This document shows positions 1 to 9,775 of a stretch of DNA of 64,000 nt, one piece after another. Origin of the DNA: Holophagaceae bacterium (GTDB taxonomy: Bacteria > Acidobacteriota > Holophagae > Holophagales > Holophagaceae). A program made the translations under genes and the position numbers. Under the pieces are notes generated by a model that did no database searches, was not told the origin of the DNA, and worked only from the letters and a program-made list of their open reading frames with translations. The number at the start of each line of letters is the position of its first letter. Within the stretch, counting starts at the first letter, position 1. The DNA lies in the NCBI GenBank assembly GCA_016722505.1, contig JADKJH010000006.1, forward strand, positions 1 to 64,000, written 5' to 3'.

Positions 1-1475
1 GTCTCTGGGCGTCTTCCTGGGGGCGGATGTCGGGAATCTTCATCGAGAGGAACTCCTCCCGTGAGTAGCCATAATTGGCCACAGCGGCATCGTTCACCAG
101 GAGGAAGGCAAGGGTCTCCAGGTCATAGACCCACATGGGAAGCGGGTTGCCTTCGAACAACAGGCGGCTGCTCGATTCGCTGCGCCTCAGGGCCTCTTCA
201 GCGGCGCGCTCTTCGGTCATGTCCCGGAATACCAGGACGACTCCGCGGATCTTTCCATCTTCGCCCCGGATGGGGGCCCCGCTGTCCGACAGGGAAATCT
301 CCCTTCCATCTTTGGCTAGCAGGAGCGTGTGGTTGGCAAGCCCCACCACGACACCCTCCCGTAACACCCGGGAAGCTGGATCTTCCAAATGCTCGCGGGT
401 ATCTTCGCTCACGATCTGGAACACTTGGCTGAGAAGAAGGCCCTTCGCCTCTGCGAGGGTCCATCCGGTCAGGCGCTCTGCCACTGGGTTCATTCGCGTG
501 ACGCGCCCATCCGGATCCGTGGTGATGACTGCGTCCCCGATGCTCTGGAGCGTGATGGCTAAATCTTCTTCGCTGGCTTCCATCGCTTGATGGACCTGAC
601 GGCGTTTCCCTTCGAGGTGGAAGAGGTGGTCAGAGGCCATCCAAAGAAGCCCGAGAAGGGATACGGCCGAACCGACCACCATCAGGGACACCTCGAATTC
701 GGTTCGGTAAAGTCCCGATTTTTCACCGGCGAGCGTCAGCCATCCAAGCAGCAGGGGAGCCAGAAAGATTGCCGGCGCCATGCGGCGGAAGAGTTCCCCG
801 GCGCCGGTGGAGCTGGACACCACTTTCATCCAGCCTGCGCCGGGCCGGGCGAAGAGCAGGCCATTGGAAAGCGCGACGAAAGCAATGGCCGTATGGAGCG
901 CGATTTGTGCGTGGTTCTTTGCCCCGTACAAAGCGGCGACACCATAGAGATAGCCCGTGGAGACCAGGAAAGCGACGACTCCGATCAACACGGCCGGAGA
1001 ATTGGGCGAACCGGAATCCTGGGCGTTGCTCGTCCTCGATGAAGAAAAGAGCCATGCCGGCCAACACGAAGGTGCTTGCCGTGACCGTGCTCATGCGCCC
1101 CGGCAACGTTTCCAGAGCGTTTAAGTGTTCCCGGAACAGCAGTTCATCAATATGGAGATTCCATCCAGTGGCGTATTCGAGGAGTGTGAATGCGCCGATG
1201 GAAATGACTCCGAGCGCCAGTGCGAGATTGGCGTAGCGGGTCCACGGCAAGCGAGTCCGAGTGAGGAGGTTGAGCGCCACGCCAGAAAGGATGAAACCCA
1301 GGGCAGTATTGGGTTTCATGGTTGTCCCGATGCTGGGGACGGCATCTTTGACCACATGGATATTCAATGCCCAGCCGAACAGGACCAGAGCGCCCAGAGC
1401 CGCCACAAAAATCCCTAGCGCTCCCGAAATTCTTCGGAACCGGGTGAGGATGCGCTGGTCCATGATCGAATCCAT
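1..1475 (-). CDS. Membrane PAS-domain sensor, 5' part, one frameshift
   Basis: This is a signalling protein whose 3' end lies beyond the left edge. The first ~150 residues (from the ATG at 1475) hold several hydrophobic segments of an N-terminal membrane sensor region. Near 1015-1020 the reading frame switches: the first frame ends in nonsense, while the next frame continues with further membrane segments and then PAS domains (for example TLQSIGDAVITTDPDG around 560-500, and a second PAS near position 100). Dropping one C from a CCC run restores one frame, so a sequencing error is the simplest reading. The output domain (kinase or GGDEF) is outside the window and cannot be named. Confidence 0.75.
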
Positions 1476-1999
1476 GGGTCGCCTCCGGCGGGTTGCCTTT
1501 TGCCTAGCAGGTGGTCGAATTACCTAGTCGATAAGTGTGATCGGAAAGATAGCTGACTGTATCACTAAAGATTATAAAGGTTCGCGCCTTTGACTCTTGA
1601 ACGATTGTGGACTATTCGATTTCGGAGTCACGGCGGATGTGTATGTCTGTGGGTGGTGGCACGGGGTGGTTGCTCTGTGCTTGCTTTGTGCTTGCCCGAG
1701 GGTTTGATTCCCGCCGCCTCAACAACAGAAAAAAACCATAAGGGAAAGGGAGATTGTTCTCTCCGCAAGTGCCGGGCTGGGGCCATCTGCCCTTCCGTGC
1801 TGGCTGCGCACGGCGCTTAACGCTGTGGGCGCATACACACTACATTTCGCTTACCAGCCCTCCGGGCCATGGGCGTCCCATGCGCGATATCGCTCTACGT
1901 GACCACCGGTCCAAGCCAACCCCGCGGGGGCCCGCACAGCGGCCATCATGCTGCTTTTTGTGCCCACTGGATAAAGCAGTCTTCTTCACTTCATGACTA
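1476..1999. other. Intergenic region with a diverged repeat copy
   Basis: I see no convincing gene between the sensor start and the end of hsdR. Positions about 1689-1828 are a partial copy of the ~173-bp repeat found three times at 8392-8879, in the same orientation. After about 1830 similarity to the repeat fades. Short open frames here are not supported by any recognisable motif. Confidence 0.5.
1689..1828 (+). repeat. Partial copy (A) of the ~173-bp repeat
   Basis: It holds the tRNA-3'-end-like stretch (GATTCCCGCCGCCTCAACAA), an A-rich linker, and the core beginning CTCTCCGCAAGTGCCGGG at 1759, all shared with the copies at 8392, 8565 and 8739. It lies on the far side of the restriction-modification genes in direct orientation, so the locus is bracketed by direct repeats. 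Confidence 0.75.
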
Positions 2000-2019
2000 T
2001 CAGTTTCGATGGAATAGCC

Positions 2020-4441
2020 TCATCCAACTGCTAGATACAAATACTTCTGGAACCCAATAAACACTTCCCTGATTTGCTCCACACTCCCCAGGTCGGCCAC
2101 GGCATCTGACAGGGCGTCGTGGTATTTCAGCTTGAGCAGGGGCGATAGCTTGTCCTGGTCCAGTTCCTCCACGCCTTCCTTCACGTATTGGTTGAGGACA
2201 AAATCCAGGAAGACCTGCTGCTTGTCGTTGAAATGGGCATGGATCTCGATCTTGGCTTTGCCTGCGCGTTCCTCGCGGGTGACGGGGTGCAGGGCGAAGG
2301 CCACGTAGGCCAGCACGTCGAAGATGTCGCTGTTCTCGGCGTCGATGACCTTCTGCATCGCCCAGGGTGTCCTTGCCGTAGCCTTTGTCGGCCAGGCCCA
2401 CCAGGAAGGCTTTGCGCGTGTCCGGCTTGCTCCAGATGGCCCGTAGTTCAGCTTCGTTCTTGAAGAACTCCGGCAGGGCTCCGAACAGGCTTTCCAGGAA
2501 CTGCGCGGCGGACATGGGCCGACCGTCGGCGCTCCAGAAGGTGGTGGCCACCATGTGCTGGATGGTGCGTTCCTTCCCATCGGCCAGTTTAATGCGGGTC
2601 TTGGTCTTCTTCTCGGCTGCCTCGCCGTCGCGTGGCTCCGGTTCACAGCCTTCCTTCACAGTTCGGGCGCCGCCATTTCCCTCAGTGGTGTTGTCCTCGG
2701 GCTCGCCGTCCCACTCGGGATCGCTGAAGTGGTGGTGGGCCTGCACAAAGTCGTGGATCGTGAAGTAGTCCTTGCCATCGAAGAGCCGAGTACCACGGCC
2801 GATGATCTGTTTGAACTCGATGATGGATTTGATCGGCCGCAGCAGCACGATGTGCCGCACGTTCCGGGCGTCCACGCCCGTGGACAGCTTCTGCGATGTG
2901 GTCAGCATGGTCGGAATGGTCTTCTCGTTGTCCTGAAACTCCCGCAGGTACTGCTCGCCCAGCCCGGCGTCGTTGGCGGTGACGCGCACACAGTAGAATG
3001 GGTTCTTGCTGGTCGCCTGCTGGTTGATCATGTCCCGAATGGTCGCCGCATGGGCCTGGTTGGCGCAGAAGACCAGCGCCTTCTCGTTCTGGTCGATGGA
3101 ACCCAGCAACACGCCCACCCGGTAGGCTTCGCGCTGCTTGATCTCGATGATCTGGTTGAACTCATCTTCTATGTAGAGCCTGCCTTCTTCGGCCACGCCT
3201 TCGAGCAGTTCATCGTCCGGCGTGTAGACATATTCATCCAGGGTCGTGGAAACCTGTCGCACCTTGAAGGGCGTCAGAAAGCCATCGTTGATGCCCTCCT
3301 TCAGCGAATAGACGTACACCGGCTCCCCAAAATACTTGTAGGTGTCGACATTGTCCTGGCGCTTGGGCGTGGCGGTCAGTCCCAGTTGCACCGCAGGCGT
3401 GAAATAGTCCAGGATGCCGCGCCAGGCGCCCTCATCGTTGGCGCCGCCGCGATGGCACTCGTCGATGACGATGAAATCGAAGAAGTCGGGCGGATAGTCC
3501 CCGAAGTAGGGTGAGCGATCAGACGCTGTGGCCGGGCTTGGCCCGGACACAGCGTGGGGGAGCACGAGGGGGGACGGAGAGGGAGCGAAGCGACCGCGCG
3601 GTCCCCCCTCGTTCATGTCAGACCCGCATAGGAAGGTCTGGAAGATGGTAAAGAAGATGCTGCCGTTCTTGGGGACCTTGCCCTTCTTCTTGATCTCGTC
3701 CGGCGCGATGCGGACCAGCGCATCCTCCGGGAAGGCCGAGAAGGCGTTGTAGGCCTGGTCTGCCAGGATGTTCCGGTCCGCCAGAAACAGGATGCGGGGC
3801 CGCCGGGTGGGCTCCCCCTCTTGCTTCCAGTCGGCCAGGTTCCAACGACTCTGGAACAACTTCCAGGCGATCTGGAAGGCGATAAATGTCTTCCCCGTGC
3901 CTGTGGCCAGGGTCAACAGGATGCGTGATTGCCCGTCCGCCAGGGCCTCCAACACCCGCTGGATGGCGGTGTCCTGGTAGTAGCGGGCCGGATGGGAGCC
4001 ACCCTTGTCCTCATAGGGGATCGCGGCGAAGCGGTCCCGCCAGGCGTTCGCCTCGGCAAAGGTCCGGTTCCACAGTTCATCCGGACTGGGGAAGGCGGTC
4101 ACATCGCCTTCGGTCGCCGTGGCCATGTCCATGCCGTAGATGACCTGCCCGTTGGTGGCGTAGGCGAACCGGGTGGCCAGCTTGAGGGCGTAGTTCTTGG
4201 CCTGCATCACACCTTCGCCACAGGGCTTGTCCCAGGCCTTGGCCTCCACCACCGCCAGCTTCGTGTTGCGGTAGACCAGCACGTAATCCGCGATCTCGGC
4301 CTTGGCCCGCTTGCCGCCCCCCTGCAAGCGCCCCTGCGTGATGCCGTATTCCCGTAGGATGCGGCTGCCCTCCGCCACGCCCCAGCCCGCCGCCTTCAGG
4401 GCGGGATCGATATGCTCGGCGCGGGTTTCGGATTCGTTCAT
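2020..4441 (-). CDS. hsdR: Type I restriction enzyme R subunit (frameshifted)
   Basis: HsdR is the DNA-translocating and cleaving subunit of a type I restriction complex. Visible motifs are an N-terminal PD-(D/E)XK nuclease (DYVLVYRNTKLAVVEAKAW), Walker A LATGTGKTFIAF, the DECH box IVIDECHRGG and TATPKR. The frame breaks near 2361: one frame ends in nonsense after KGYGKDTLG, and the other continues AMQKVIDAENSDIFDVLAYV to the true stop at 2020. Removing one base from a GGG run repairs it. The gene also carries an in-frame ~100-bp palindromic insertion between the Walker A and DECH motifs (3523-3611). The start ATG overlaps the stop of rhuM upstream. hsdR lies last after hsdM, hsdS and rhuM. 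Confidence 0.93.
3523..3611. repeat. Palindromic element inserted in frame in hsdR
   Basis: Two inverted repeats stand side by side inside the coding sequence. The first pairs 3523-3537 with 3541-3555 (14 pairs, one mismatch, 3-nt loop). The second pairs 3565-3575 with 3601-3611 (11 perfect pairs). The encoded stretch is Pro/Ser/Gly-rich and low complexity, unlike the surrounding helicase, and splits QTFL...YFGDYPPDFFDFI, which is normally more compact in HsdR. The frame is preserved, as in Rickettsia-type palindromic elements. Confidence 0.65.
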
Positions 4442-5484
4442 GGCTTTTTTCGGCTGATGTGTTTCTTGGATTGTCCAATTGATAGCGTCTGGGTGGCCCG
4501 CTCAAAGTCAGTGTCCACTGGGCGAGGCCCTGTATCATTCAAGGCCTTGAACTTTTCATATTCCAACTCGGCCTTGGCCTGTGCGATTTCATGGGAGATG
4601 CGCCCCGCGTGGGTGAGAATGTCGCGCTCGTTGAGCGTGAGGAAGCCATTCAGTTTCTTGATCCAATCCGCCATATGCATAGGCAGGCGGCGCATGGCCT
4701 GGCCTTCGGCGAACACGAGGTATTGCTCCACCAGGTTGTTGAGCGCCGCCAGTTCCGGTTCGGTGAGGTAGTTCTTGGCGATGGACACATCCTGCTTTCG
4801 AACTACCGCGCCGCGCCAGTTCGTCAGCCCCAGGTTGGGTTTGGTGGCGTCCACCCGATCGTGGATGATCTCCGCGGCGGTCTGCCCGGTAATCGCCCAA
4901 TGCACCTTGTTCTGAACCGTTTTGAAGAAACCAATACTGATCTCTTGGGTGGGGTCGTAATCCAGGCTGGTGGCGTAGATGTCCGTGATTTTCTGGTAGA
5001 ACCGCCGCTCCGAGGTGCGGATGTCCTGAATCCGCCGCGTCAACTCTTCGAAATAGTCGAATGGCTGGTCAGGATTTTTCAGGCGCTCGTCGTCGAGGAC
5101 AAAGCCTTTGACGATGTATTCCCGCAGCCGCTGGGTGGCCCATATCCGAAAGCGGGTGGCCACGATGCTTTTCACCCGGTAGCCGACCGAGATGATCATA
5201 TCCAGATTGAAGAATTCGATATCCCGGGTGACCTGTTTTCCACCCTCGGTTTGAACTGTTGCAGATTTTGCAACAGTTCCAGCCGGGTCCAGCTCCCCTT
5301 CTTCAAAGATGTTTTTGATGTGTCTGGATATGGCCGACTTATCCCGCTGGAAGAGCACAGCCAGCTGGTTGAGCGACAGCCAAACCGTCTCGCCCTGGAA
5401 TCGCACATCAAGCTTCAGTTTCTGGTCCTCGGTCTGATAAACGAGAAACTGTCCTTCGTGCGGTGGGGGTGATTTGTCCTTCAT
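4438..5484 (-). CDS. rhuM: RhuM-family protein
   Basis: This 348-residue protein matches the RhuM (virulence protein) family often lodged inside type I restriction operons. Characteristic stretches are QTEDQKLKLDVRFQGETVWL, the winged-helix-like RDKSAISRHIKNIFEEGEL, and FFNLDMIISVGYRVKS with FRIWATQRLREYIVKGFVLD. A Fic/Doc-like C-terminal region follows (ALNNLVEQYLVFAEGQAMRR). The start overlaps the stop of a 55-codon duplicate of the hsdR 5' end, and its stop overlaps the hsdR start. The cellular role of RhuM is not established; its place here suggests it modulates or accompanies the restriction system. Confidence 0.9.
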   Translation of the reverse strand: MKDKSPPPHEGQFLVYQTEDQKLKLDVRFQGETVWLSLNQLAVLFQRDKSAISRHIKNIFEEGELDPAGTVAKSATVQTEGGKQVTRDIEFFNLDMIISVGYRVKSIVATRFRIWATQRLREYIVKGFVLDDERLKNPDQPFDYFEELTRRIQDIRTSERRFYQKITDIYATSLDYDPTQEISIGFFKTVQNKVHWAITGQTAAEIIHDRVDATKPNLGLTNWRGAVVRKQDVSIAKNYLTEPELAALNNLVEQYLVFAEGQAMRRLPMHMADWIKKLNGFLTLNERDILTHAGRISHEIAQAKAELEYEKFKALNDTGPRPVDTDFERATQTLSIGQSKKHISRKKP

Positions 5485-5648
5485 GAGACGGCCTCCTGAA
5501 CGGGCGCAGCCTTTGAGCTTGGAACAGATTGCGACCGCCCTTGTGTGATGCCGTATTCCCGCAGGATGTGGCTGCCCTCCACAACGCCCCAGCCCGCCGC
5601 CTTCAGGGCGGGATCGATGTGCTCGGCGCGGGTTTCGGCTTCGTTCAC
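5481..5648 (-). pseudogene. Duplicated 5' fragment of hsdR
   Basis: Positions 5536-5650 repeat 4329-4443, the first ~37 codons of hsdR, with about nine mismatches in 115 bp. Read on the minus strand from a GTG at 5648, it encodes an HsdR-like start (NEAETRAEHIDPALKAAGWG), then unrelated residues, and stops at 5481 overlapping the ATG of rhuM. It is a truncated, presumably non-functional copy left when rhuM entered the operon between hsdS and hsdR. Confidence 0.8.
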
Positions 5649-5661
5649 GGTCTATACCATT

Positions 5662-6807
5662 TCACAAGTCGCCGTTGAAAGCGTGGTGAAGGAGGGATTG
5701 CTTGAGTTCGTCGAGTGCGGTGAGCCTTTGTTGGTAGATGGATTCGAGTCGTTGGGTTTCCGTTTGAAGACGATGAATGGACTCAACTATGCGATGTTGC
5801 ACGGAGATTGGTGGTAAAGGGATTTCAAGTTCCTTCAAATGTTCGATGGACATCGATGGGATTAAGGAACGTTCTGATCTCTTCAGTAGTTCGCCCTTGA
5901 TGAAGCGAGAGGGAATTATGTGGTAAAGGTAATCATCATGGAGTCGATTACGGTTAGCGTTACTGATCTTACAAAGGGCTACATTGAATGCTCCCTCAAC
6001 GCCTCTAAAAGCCCGTCCAACATGACGGTAAGCAACCATCATGATGTCGTCTTTGTTCATCTTGTGTAATTGCGGTGTGTCTGGAACATAGACTGCGTAA
6101 TCATCGCTCCCTCCATCTCGAATTTGATAGAAGCGGACATAGCCAGGTTTTGCTTCGTAAGAGAATTTGCTTTTCGGTGGATTATGTCCTCGCGACAAAT
6201 TCGTTACTTCATCGAGTCTTACCATCACCCAGCTTTCACCACCCCGTTCGAAGCAAGCCTGGATCTCACGATCAAACAGTTCACGGGCGCTCTGAAGGTT
6301 CTTCTCCGCGTTGGCTTTGGCGGTGGCGATGCCGTCGAACGCTTCGTCGAGGATGGCGACGATGCGCTGCTGCTCGGGTAGTGGGGGGATTGCGGTTCTC
6401 AACCCAAGAACCTGATCGCGTGATATTCCAGGGATAGCAGCGCCGGTCGACTCTGATTGGAAGTGATCGAATGTGGAACTTAGAAATAAGTAGATGAAGC
6501 CTGGATCGGCGCCCGTGACGCGAATGGCCATGAGTTGCCGACTAATAGCCACTTCAGGTTCATCAAGAAGGTTGATCTTGCCAACACCAGATCCCTTAAC
6601 CGTGATGAGAATGTCGCCTCTTTTGGCCTTCACTTTTGGAAGCTCAGTCCATTTTGAAATGATGGGGTTTATCTCACCAAAGTCTGAAGGCCCGGTGAGA
6701 TAGGCCATGCCACGGGATTCAGTGTTGTAATCTTTGGCTTCTATATGTTGGCCCGAAATTAGTTGAATCAGTTCTCCTAACGTCTTTTTCTGCCACCCAT
6801 TTTTCAC
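5662..6807 (-). CDS. hsdS: Type I restriction enzyme specificity subunit
   Basis: HsdS reads the target sequence for the methylase and restriction complex. The 381 residues show the usual layout: target-recognition domain 1 (about 1-140), a conserved central region with LPEQQRIVAILDEAFDGI, target-recognition domain 2 (about 190-320), and a C-terminal conserved region with LPPISVQHRIVESIHRLQ followed by a long coiled coil. It starts inside the hsdM stop (4-bp overlap), so translation is coupled. The recognition sequence cannot be predicted from sequence alone. Confidence 0.93.
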   Translation of the reverse strand: MKNGWQKKTLGELIQLISGQHIEAKDYNTESRGMAYLTGPSDFGEINPIISKWTELPKVKAKRGDILITVKGSGVGKINLLDEPEVAISRQLMAIRVTGADPGFIYLFLSSTFDHFQSESTGAAIPGISRDQVLGLRTAIPPLPEQQRIVAILDEAFDGIATAKANAEKNLQSARELFDREIQACFERGGESWVMVRLDEVTNLSRGHNPPKSKFSYEAKPGYVRFYQIRDGGSDDYAVYVPDTPQLHKMNKDDIMMVAYRHVGRAFRGVEGAFNVALCKISNANRNRLHDDYLYHIIPSRFIKGELLKRSERSLIPSMSIEHLKELEIPLPPISVQHRIVESIHRLQTETQRLESIYQQRLTALDELKQSLLHHAFNGDL

Positions 6808-8258
6808 AGCAATCCTCGGATGGTTTCCAGCACTTCCGCGCTCTCCGCATCCAGCACCGCGATCTCGTCCAGGATCTCCTCTGGGCTGCGCAGTGTGACT
6901 TCCTCGCCCCCATCGGGGTTCTTCACGGACAGATCGAAGGTTGCCTTATCAATTCCCGCCACTTCCACGGACCAGGACTTGGGTGAATCGGCGAAGGTCT
7001 TCTGCAACTCCACGAACTTGGCCAGATCCTCATCGTTCAAGGGGTTGGTCTTGCCCATGTTGCGGCCCGGCTGGAGCTGGTAGTACCAGACCTTTCGGGT
7101 GGGCGATCCCTTCTCGAAGAACAGCACCACGGTCTTCACCCCTGCACCCTGGAAGGTGCCGCCGGGCAGGTCCAGGACGGTGTGCAGGTTGCAGGATTCC
7201 AGCAGCAATTTCCGCAAGCTGGTCGAGGCGTTATCGGTGTTGGAAAGGAAGGTGTTCTTAATCACGATGCCCCCCTTGCCCCCGGCCTTCAATATCTTGA
7301 TGAAGTGCTGGAGGAACAGGAAGGCCGTCTCGCCCGTCTTGATGGGGAAGTTCTGCTGGACCTCCTTGCGCTCCTTGCCGCCGAAGGGCGGGTTGGCCAG
7401 CACGATGTCGTAGCGGTCCTTTTCCTGGATGTCCGCCAGGTTCTCGGCGAGCGTGTTGGTGTGGATGATGTTGGGCGCCTCGATGCCGTGCAGGATCATG
7501 TTCATGATCGCGATGACGTAGGCCAGGCTCTTCTTCTCCTTGCCGTAGAAGGTGCGCTTTTGCAGCGTCTCCATGTCCGCGGTGCTCAGGTGGTGCTTCT
7601 TGTGCAAGTAGTCGAAGGCCTCGCACAGGAAGCCCGCCGAGCCCACGGCGCCATCGTAGATGCGCTGGCCGATTTGAGGCTGAACCACCTGGATGATGGC
7701 GCGGATGAGCGGGCGCGGCGTGTAGTACTCGCCGCCGTTCCGCCCGGCGTTGCCCATGTTCTTGATCTTGCCTTCGTAGAGGTGGGATAGCTCGTGCTTC
7801 TCCTTCTGGGAGCGGAAGCGCAGCTCGTCCACCAGGTCGATGACCTCGCGCAGGTTGTAGCCGCTCTGGATCCGATTCTTGATCTCCCCGAAGATCTCCC
7901 CAATCTTGTACTCCGTCGTGTTCGGCCCGCTGGCCTTCTGCTTGTAGCCGTGCAGGTATGGGAAGAGCTTCATGTTCACGAAATCCCGCAGATCATCGCC
8001 CGTAAGTGCGGCGTTGTGGTCCAGCTTGCCGTCCGCACCTTTGGGCGCGGCCCAGCTCTCCCAGCGGTAGGGCTTGTCGAGGATGAAGGCGTAGGGCTTC
8101 CCCTCCAGGGCTGCCTCGGTGGCCTTGTCCTCCTCCAGGGCGTCCAGGTATTTCAGGAACAGCAGCCAGGAGGACTGCTCCGTGTAGTCCAGTTCGCTGG
8201 TGCACCCGGCATCCTTGTGCAGGATGTCGTCGATGTTCTTGAAGGTCTGCTCGAACAT
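6804..8258 (-). CDS. hsdM: Type I restriction enzyme M subunit (N6-adenine methylase)
   Basis: HsdM transfers methyl groups from S-adenosylmethionine to adenine at sites chosen by HsdS. The N-terminal helical HsdM domain (FKNIDDILHKDAGC...) is followed by the methylase fold with motif I DGAVGSAGFL and catalytic motif IV NPPFGG. I prefer the ATG at 8258 (MFEQTFKNIDD) because homologues begin there; a GTG at 8297 would add 13 residues. It is the first gene of the restriction operon. Confidence 0.93.
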   Translation of the reverse strand: MFEQTFKNIDDILHKDAGCTSELDYTEQSSWLLFLKYLDALEEDKATEAALEGKPYAFILDKPYRWESWAAPKGADGKLDHNAALTGDDLRDFVNMKLFPYLHGYKQKASGPNTTEYKIGEIFGEIKNRIQSGYNLREVIDLVDELRFRSQKEKHELSHLYEGKIKNMGNAGRNGGEYYTPRPLIRAIIQVVQPQIGQRIYDGAVGSAGFLCEAFDYLHKKHHLSTADMETLQKRTFYGKEKKSLAYVIAIMNMILHGIEAPNIIHTNTLAENLADIQEKDRYDIVLANPPFGGKERKEVQQNFPIKTGETAFLFLQHFIKILKAGGKGGIVIKNTFLSNTDNASTSLRKLLLESCNLHTVLDLPGGTFQGAGVKTVVLFFEKGSPTRKVWYYQLQPGRNMGKTNPLNDEDLAKFVELQKTFADSPKSWSVEVAGIDKATFDLSVKNPDGGEEVTLRSPEEILDEIAVLDAESAEVLETIRGLL

Positions 8259-8391
8259 GGGCCATCCAGATTTCGGGGATAACGAGGCAACTGCCACAAG
8301 AGATGATTAGGAACCACGCGGTTAAGCCTGGGAAAACAAAACGCATGAGGTGTCCCTTTCACTGTATCGCCTGGGAGGGCAAGAAGCAGTC

Positions 8392-8879
8392 CTCTCCGCG
8401 GGGGCCGGGATGGGGCCATCTGCCCTTCCGTGCTGGCTGCGCACGACGCTTAACGCTGCGGGCGCAGTGCGCCCTTCGCTACGCCTACCTGCGCGCCATC
8501 CCGAGGGCTCAATTCCCGCCGCCTCCACAATAGAAAAATGCAAAAAGGAAAAAAGGGGATTGTTCTCTCCGCAAGTGCCGGGATGGGGCCGTCCGCCCTT
8601 CCGTGCTGGCTGCGGGCGCCGCTGATCCCTGCGCGCGCGGACGCGCTCCGGGGCGGCTACTCCCGCGCCATCCCAGAGGGGGCGATTCACCCCGCCTTCA
8701 CGACAGAAATAAAGCGAAATGAAAAAAGGGGGATCGTTCTCTCCGCGAGTGCCAGGATGGGGCCATCTGCCCTTCCGTGCTGGCTGCGCACGGCGCTTAA
8801 CGCTGCGATCGCTGCGCGCTCTCCGCTACGCCTACCTGCGCGCCATCCCGAGGGCTCAATTCCCTCCGCCTCCACACAA
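8392..8879 (+). repeat. Three tandem copies of a ~173-bp repeat
   Basis: Units begin at 8392, 8565 and 8739 with CTCTCCGC and share the core GGGGCCATCTGCCCTTCCGT and GCTGGCTGCG. Copies B and D end in a sequence resembling a tRNA or tmRNA 3' end (CTCAATTCCC then CCTCCACA); copy C ends in a more diverged version. A-rich linkers of ~35 bp separate the units. The short frames inside (translated as GIEPSGWRAG-type peptides) are repeat-derived and not real genes. No known insertion sequence is recognised. Confidence 0.8.
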
Positions 8880-8935
8880 AACTTGGGCCGCCTTTTGGCG
8901 GCCCAATGTGTGGAGGTGGAGGGAATTGAACCCTC
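8850..8935. repeat. Inverted repeat of the tmRNA 3' end around its terminator
   Basis: The end of repeat copy D (8850-8878, plus strand) is the inverted complement of the tmRNA 3' end (8907-8935), with two mismatches in 29 positions. The two tRNA-like ends face each other across the terminator hairpin. This ties the 173-bp repeat family to the ssrA 3' end. Confidence 0.8.
8881..8906 (-). terminator. Rho-independent terminator of ssrA
   Basis: The minus strand reads TTGGGCCGCC, a 4-A loop, GGCGGCCCAA, then GTTTTG. It is a 10-bp GC-rich hairpin just beyond the tmRNA 3' end. Confidence 0.8.
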
Positions 8936-9299
8936 GTCCAAGAAACGCCGAGTGGTGGCTCTTCACAGGCTTGTTCCGCTGTCGTGGCCTCTAGGGGTTT
9001 GCGCGGACGACCCACATCGAGGACTTTCCCCCTGATCTCGGCCCGGCTGCGGGGGCGTTTCGCGGGGCCCATTCTGTTCCTTCCGCCGGCAGACCGGAGT
9101 CACCCTTTGGAAGGTTTTACGAGCCCGTTACCAGAAGATCGCGGGGACTCGCTCGTTGCTTAAGAAAAATTAAGCGGCGAGGGCCAGTTCGAAGTTATCG
9201 TTGGCAGTTTTGTTTGGGCGGATTGTTAAGGGGGCCATCCGTCCAACCCCCGCCTGCACCATGCACCCGAGTCATAACCTGTCGAAACCGGTCACCCCC
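8911..9299 (-). ncRNA. ssrA: Transfer-messenger RNA (tmRNA)
   Basis: tmRNA rescues stalled ribosomes and tags the nascent peptide. The 5' end (minus strand) is GGGGGTGACCGGTTTCGACA, the standard tmRNA start, and the 3' end carries the T-arm GAGGGTTCAATTCCCTC and an acceptor strand CACCTCC that pairs with GGGGGTG. CCA is not encoded. The tag frame lies at 9205-9170 and reads ANDNFELALAA, then TAA. Pseudoknot-like GC-rich stretches lie in between. The ~389-nt length is normal for a one-piece tmRNA. Confidence 0.95.
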
Positions 9300-9411
9300 G
9301 TGTGTGTGTTTGTGCCCGAACTTGCGCCTCCCGCGGGAGGCCGCCTTGCGCGGAGTTCAAGTATGAGGCTGGCGCGGAGGCTTTGCTACACTCGGTTTTC
9401 GGAGGACCGCG

Positions 9412-9705
9412 ATGCCCATCTTTGAATACCGCTGCGAAGACTGCGGCGAGATGCTCGAAGCGCTGGTGCGGGGGGCGGATGCGGAGCCGGTGCTGTGCCA
9501 GGTTTGCGGAGGGAAATTGGCGCGTCTGGTGTCGGTGCCCGCGGATCTGAAACGGCTGGGCGGGTTCTTCCATAAGGAGAAATTCAGCGATGCGGAGATC
9601 GCGTCGAAGGGCCTCACCAAGTACGTGAACCGGGGCGATGGCACTTACGAAAAGGCAGCAGGATCCGGCCCGAGCATCATCGATCGGGACAAGCTTCCGG
9701 GATGA
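9412..9705 (+). CDS. FmdB-family zinc-ribbon protein
   Basis: A 97-residue protein starting MPIFEYRCEDCGE with a second CxxC (CQVCGG), the single zinc ribbon typical of the FmdB/CxxC_CxxC_SSSS family of small regulatory proteins. The C-terminal half is charged and probably flexible. The exact role of the family is unknown. It stands alone, divergent from tmRNA. Confidence 0.85.
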   Translation: MPIFEYRCEDCGEMLEALVRGADAEPVLCQVCGGKLARLVSVPADLKRLGGFFHKEKFSDAEIASKGLTKYVNRGDGTYEKAAGSGPSIIDRDKLPG

Positions 9706-9775
9706 ACTGGATGAATCCGGATTGTCGTTCTGGGGATGAAAAGATCCACCCCATAGACACGTTCTTAGGGGTGTC

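Noticed and set aside
723..1042. Plus-strand frames over the first gene
   Set aside because: The minus-strand frame continues through them with membrane and PAS segments after one frameshift.
8303..9072. Several overlapping frames with GIEPSGWRAG-type peptides
   Set aside because: They lie in the 173-bp repeats and over tmRNA, and recur only because the DNA repeats.
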